Origin: Tigriopus japonicus
Lineage: Eukaryota; Arthropoda; Copepoda; Harpacticoida; Harpacticidae
DNA length: 64,000 nt
Assembly (NCBI GenBank): GCA_010645155.1
Contig: JAAGOF010000064.1
Location: 2,701,262 to 2,765,261, forward strand
Direction of reading: 5' to 3'
The notes under the pieces are model-generated. The model worked only from the letters and a program-made list of their open reading frames with translations. It was not told the DNA's origin and searched no databases. Below are positions 61,445-64,000 of the stretch, piece after piece (the stretch's first letter is position 1; each line of letters opens with the position of its first letter). The position numbers were made by a program, and so were the translations under genes.

Positions 61445-64000
61445 ACTGATGAGTCACTCCATTAGAGGGTCACTGAGCTTGAGGGCCATTCTTGGTCACC
61501 ATGGAGTACTGAAGTAGTATTTAGCATGAACCGGCAAAACAACATCTAACCGGCTGCTAAAATATATTCAATCCCACAGATTCAGCGCGAGATAAGAGAC
61601 AGGTAATTTCTCAATCTCTTCACGTCCTGATTTGGTCTTCATCTTTCCGGGAAAAATCCTTCACATTTCTCAAGGAGGGCACGACTACTGGCGTTTCCAG
61701 GTTCTCTCAGGCCCACATTGTCCGTCTGACAAGTAAATCTAAACGGTTTTATCGATCACCTCCCAAGGCACCAAACTGAATCCATAGATCACGGATGAAT
61801 GAAGGTGCTCAAAAAGGCCCTCGTGTGTCCAAACGGTTCCAACAAGTCACAGACCAAAACAGAACTGACATGATCGAAGGGCGCTTCACTCTCCACGGGT
61901 TTTCGGGCCAAAAATGTGCTTTTTACGAGACTTCTCGGGCTTTGAGATCACGGAGTCACGGACCGAGTGAGTCAGTGAGTGAGGAGGTGGAGGAGTGTTG
62001 TTCGAACTCGCGTTTTTTTCGTTGGAAGAGTTGTTCACATCCACAAGCTCGTTTGTGGGCGTACGAGCGCTCCCAGCAAGTAAAAATGACGGTGGCGCCA
62101 AGATTCAAAACCCGGCGTTCTCCTCATCCAGTGATATTGACAGATCAGGGAAGGAGTTTGTTGCAGAGGTGGTTGGCAAATCCACAATGGACAGAGGCAA
62201 GCGGGACTCTCAAGAAGGGCCTTGATTGCCCAAAACTCCAGATGCAACTGACAAGACGAGGTGTATTTCTGTTGCTTCAAAGGGCGACCAAATGCAGAGA
62301 TAAAGATGACGATATTGAAACTTGCAGATTGCCGAAAGGCCAGACAATCCGATTATCCGGAGACCCTGCGTAAGTTGTTTGTGCAAGGGAGAGTGAGCTC
62401 ACAAGATTTCGAAATGAAAAAATATCAAGCAACAAGAGGAGAGAAGATTGCGGAAACCCGGGGCTCTTCCTCATTAGTCGGCTTCACATACATTCAGAAG
62501 AGATCACAGGTGAATGATGAGGTGAATGCCAAACAATTGGAATCTTGGGTAGGAAGTCCACGACTCATTTTGCACAGTCAGTTCCTCTGACTTTGGCTCA
62601 ACCAGCAAACACCTCAATTAGAGTTGTTTTCAAAGGTCACTACTTTATTTTTTCTTTAACTTAGACCTTAACGATCGCTTTGAAAGGGCTTTCGTTCGTG
62701 TTAGCTCAACGATGTTTCTTGATTGTCAGGCTTGAACTGATCAAGCGTTCGTTCTTATCCGTGACGGCAACAGATGTGTATTACAAATAGAGCACCATTG
62801 TGCTGTTATCACTTGTGTGTAGCAACATCACGTGTAGAGTGGGGGCCCTCTAACATGGGCCTATTCCTCAATAGGAAAAACAATATGAGCAAGGAGAACA
62901 ATGGAGACCCATTTTGGAACAAATTCACCCATACGAAGTCAGTAAATCAGATATGCGGCCGTATATATAGAGGAAGTGCTCTCATGCCCGTGACGAGAGA
63001 AGCGAAATTGTTGGGTACGCGGTATCATAACACGACACCACACAAGCAAGTCACGGCGATGAGGAAATTTCTTATCGGGTACCCCAAAAAAGTTCCTCCA
63101 CCGTCTATCTTTTCAGCTTCTGACAACAAGTTGCTTGATAAATGGCACTCCAACACCTCACTAGATAGAGCCATGAATAGGTTAGCTCGCTGTTACACAT
63201 CATCCCGGAAAATTGGTCGAGTTACGCCACCTCACGCTCATGCTACACTACTGCACTTTTCAATCCACCTTTCGATGAACTGCTCAAGGAAAGCACGAAC
63301 GTATGACAGTTGGCATGTCCAATGAACTCACGGAGCACTCGGACAAGTGGACATCCACGAGTTATTAGGGATCTTTCACAACTGTACAATATCGATCTCT
63401 GCGCTTCAGCTTCTTCTTCTTGTTCTCTCATCTCTAATCCACGTCGGTGAATCCGATGCTTCCAAGATTGGCTGTTGCTTCTTCACACACATTCTCGTTG
63501 GATGGAGTTGGTCTCAAATGGTGGAGACCATTCGTAAGAGTCGGGGGAGAATTTGATTTATTCACCGTCCCATTTCCTCCATGTTGCCACTGGAGCCGGT
63601 ATCTTCTTTTACAACCAGAATTTCCTCTCCATCCCAGACCAACAACAACATGGCACTGTAAATGGCTTTTTGAAAGTATCTTCTTTTTTCACGTACTACT
63701 ACCAACTCTTGCTTCGAACAACCACAAGGAGATACTGCTACAACGTCAACTCTGTATAGAGTACGTACGTATGTACGGTGTGAGGTGTGTGTAGTAGAGT
63801 AATGGATGGTACACACTACACACTCACCAAAGGGTGTGTATATGTGGGAGATGGATAGATAGAAGGAGAGAATGAGAATAGTTTGGTAGTGGTTGTCTCA
63901 TTTTTAGCTGTCACCAAACATTCCAAGCTGCTCTTGCGTAGAAAGAATGATACCCTGGAAGGATGATCCGACTTGAGCGGCTGTAGTGGTCCCCAGTGGT
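61445..64000. other. No confidently recognised gene
   Basis: Plus-strand open frames at 61795-62373 (192 residues) and 62774-63325 (183 residues) show no family motif and no convincing codon pattern. A short minus-strand stretch at the right edge (63923-64000, ending at TTTG/GTGACA) could be the end of an exon running out of the window, encoding GSSFQGIILSTQEQLGMF. Evidence for each is weak. Confidence 0.4.

Noticed and set aside
61886..62101. Minus-strand frame APPSFLLAGSARTP... as an upstream exon of the Cys-rich candidate gene
   Set aside because: Its best donor (GTAAAA) leaves phase 1, whereas the exon at 61444 would need phase 2.
61795..62373. Plus-strand open frame of 192 residues
   Set aside because: No family similarity; several overlapping open frames on both strands suggest a locally stop-poor sequence. 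I cannot support coding.
62774..63325. Plus-strand open frame of 183 residues
   Set aside because: No recognisable motif, an odd amino-acid mix and no promoter or splice support. A frame this long can arise by chance in 64 kb searched in six frames.

Overview
The window is eukaryotic nuclear DNA from an animal, most likely an arthropod and plausibly a crustacean such as a copepod. The evidence is split genes with GT-AG introns, AATAAA poly(A) signals, a clip-domain serine protease of arthropod type, an aralar gene with duplicated exons, and remnants of mariner and hAT transposons. The organism call is inference. I see no operons, rRNA genes, CRISPR arrays or viral genes. Exon borders were placed by hand from splice-site sequence, reading-frame phase and remembered family motifs; nothing was aligned by computer.

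Layout. 1-2985: no recognisable gene. 3220-9417 (minus): the mitochondrial Ca2+-regulated aspartate/glutamate carrier aralar (SLC25A12/13 family), with three EF-hands and three carrier repeats. Two adjacent 81-bp exons encode alternative versions of the same carrier segment and are probably mutually exclusive. 9418-12899: intergenic, holding a degraded hAT-like fragment, a 461-bp long-inverted-repeat element and a 32-bp tandem repeat. 13126-14495 (plus): PDAP1 (PP28 family). 15044-22315 (minus): a secreted clip-domain trypsin-like protease with the full catalytic triad. 22316-34678: a 12-kb gene-poor stretch with an intact 447-bp hAT MITE. 34679-36199 (plus): an unrecognised 506-residue Ser/Asn-rich protein in one open exon. 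36418-38106 (minus): NOL11, also uninterrupted and tail-to-tail with the previous gene. 38107-40617: repeat-rich, with a deleted mariner element. 40950-55584 (minus): the CDR2/centrocortin coiled-coil gene, with two alternative first exons and two alternative last exons, one of which would give a membrane-anchored C-terminus. 55585-64000: mostly noncoding, with a good TATA/initiator promoter candidate near 59040 and two phase-compatible Cys-rich exons on the minus strand (60183-61444) that may belong to an unrecognised membrane protein.

The genes are unrelated housekeeping and developmental functions (mitochondrial malate-aspartate shuttle, nucleolar rRNA processing, extracellular proteolysis, centrosome or cytoplasmic scaffold) and do not form a pathway. 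The most interesting content is transcript diversity: swapped carrier segments in aralar, and alternative N- and C-termini, including a predicted tail anchor, in the CDR2/centrocortin gene.
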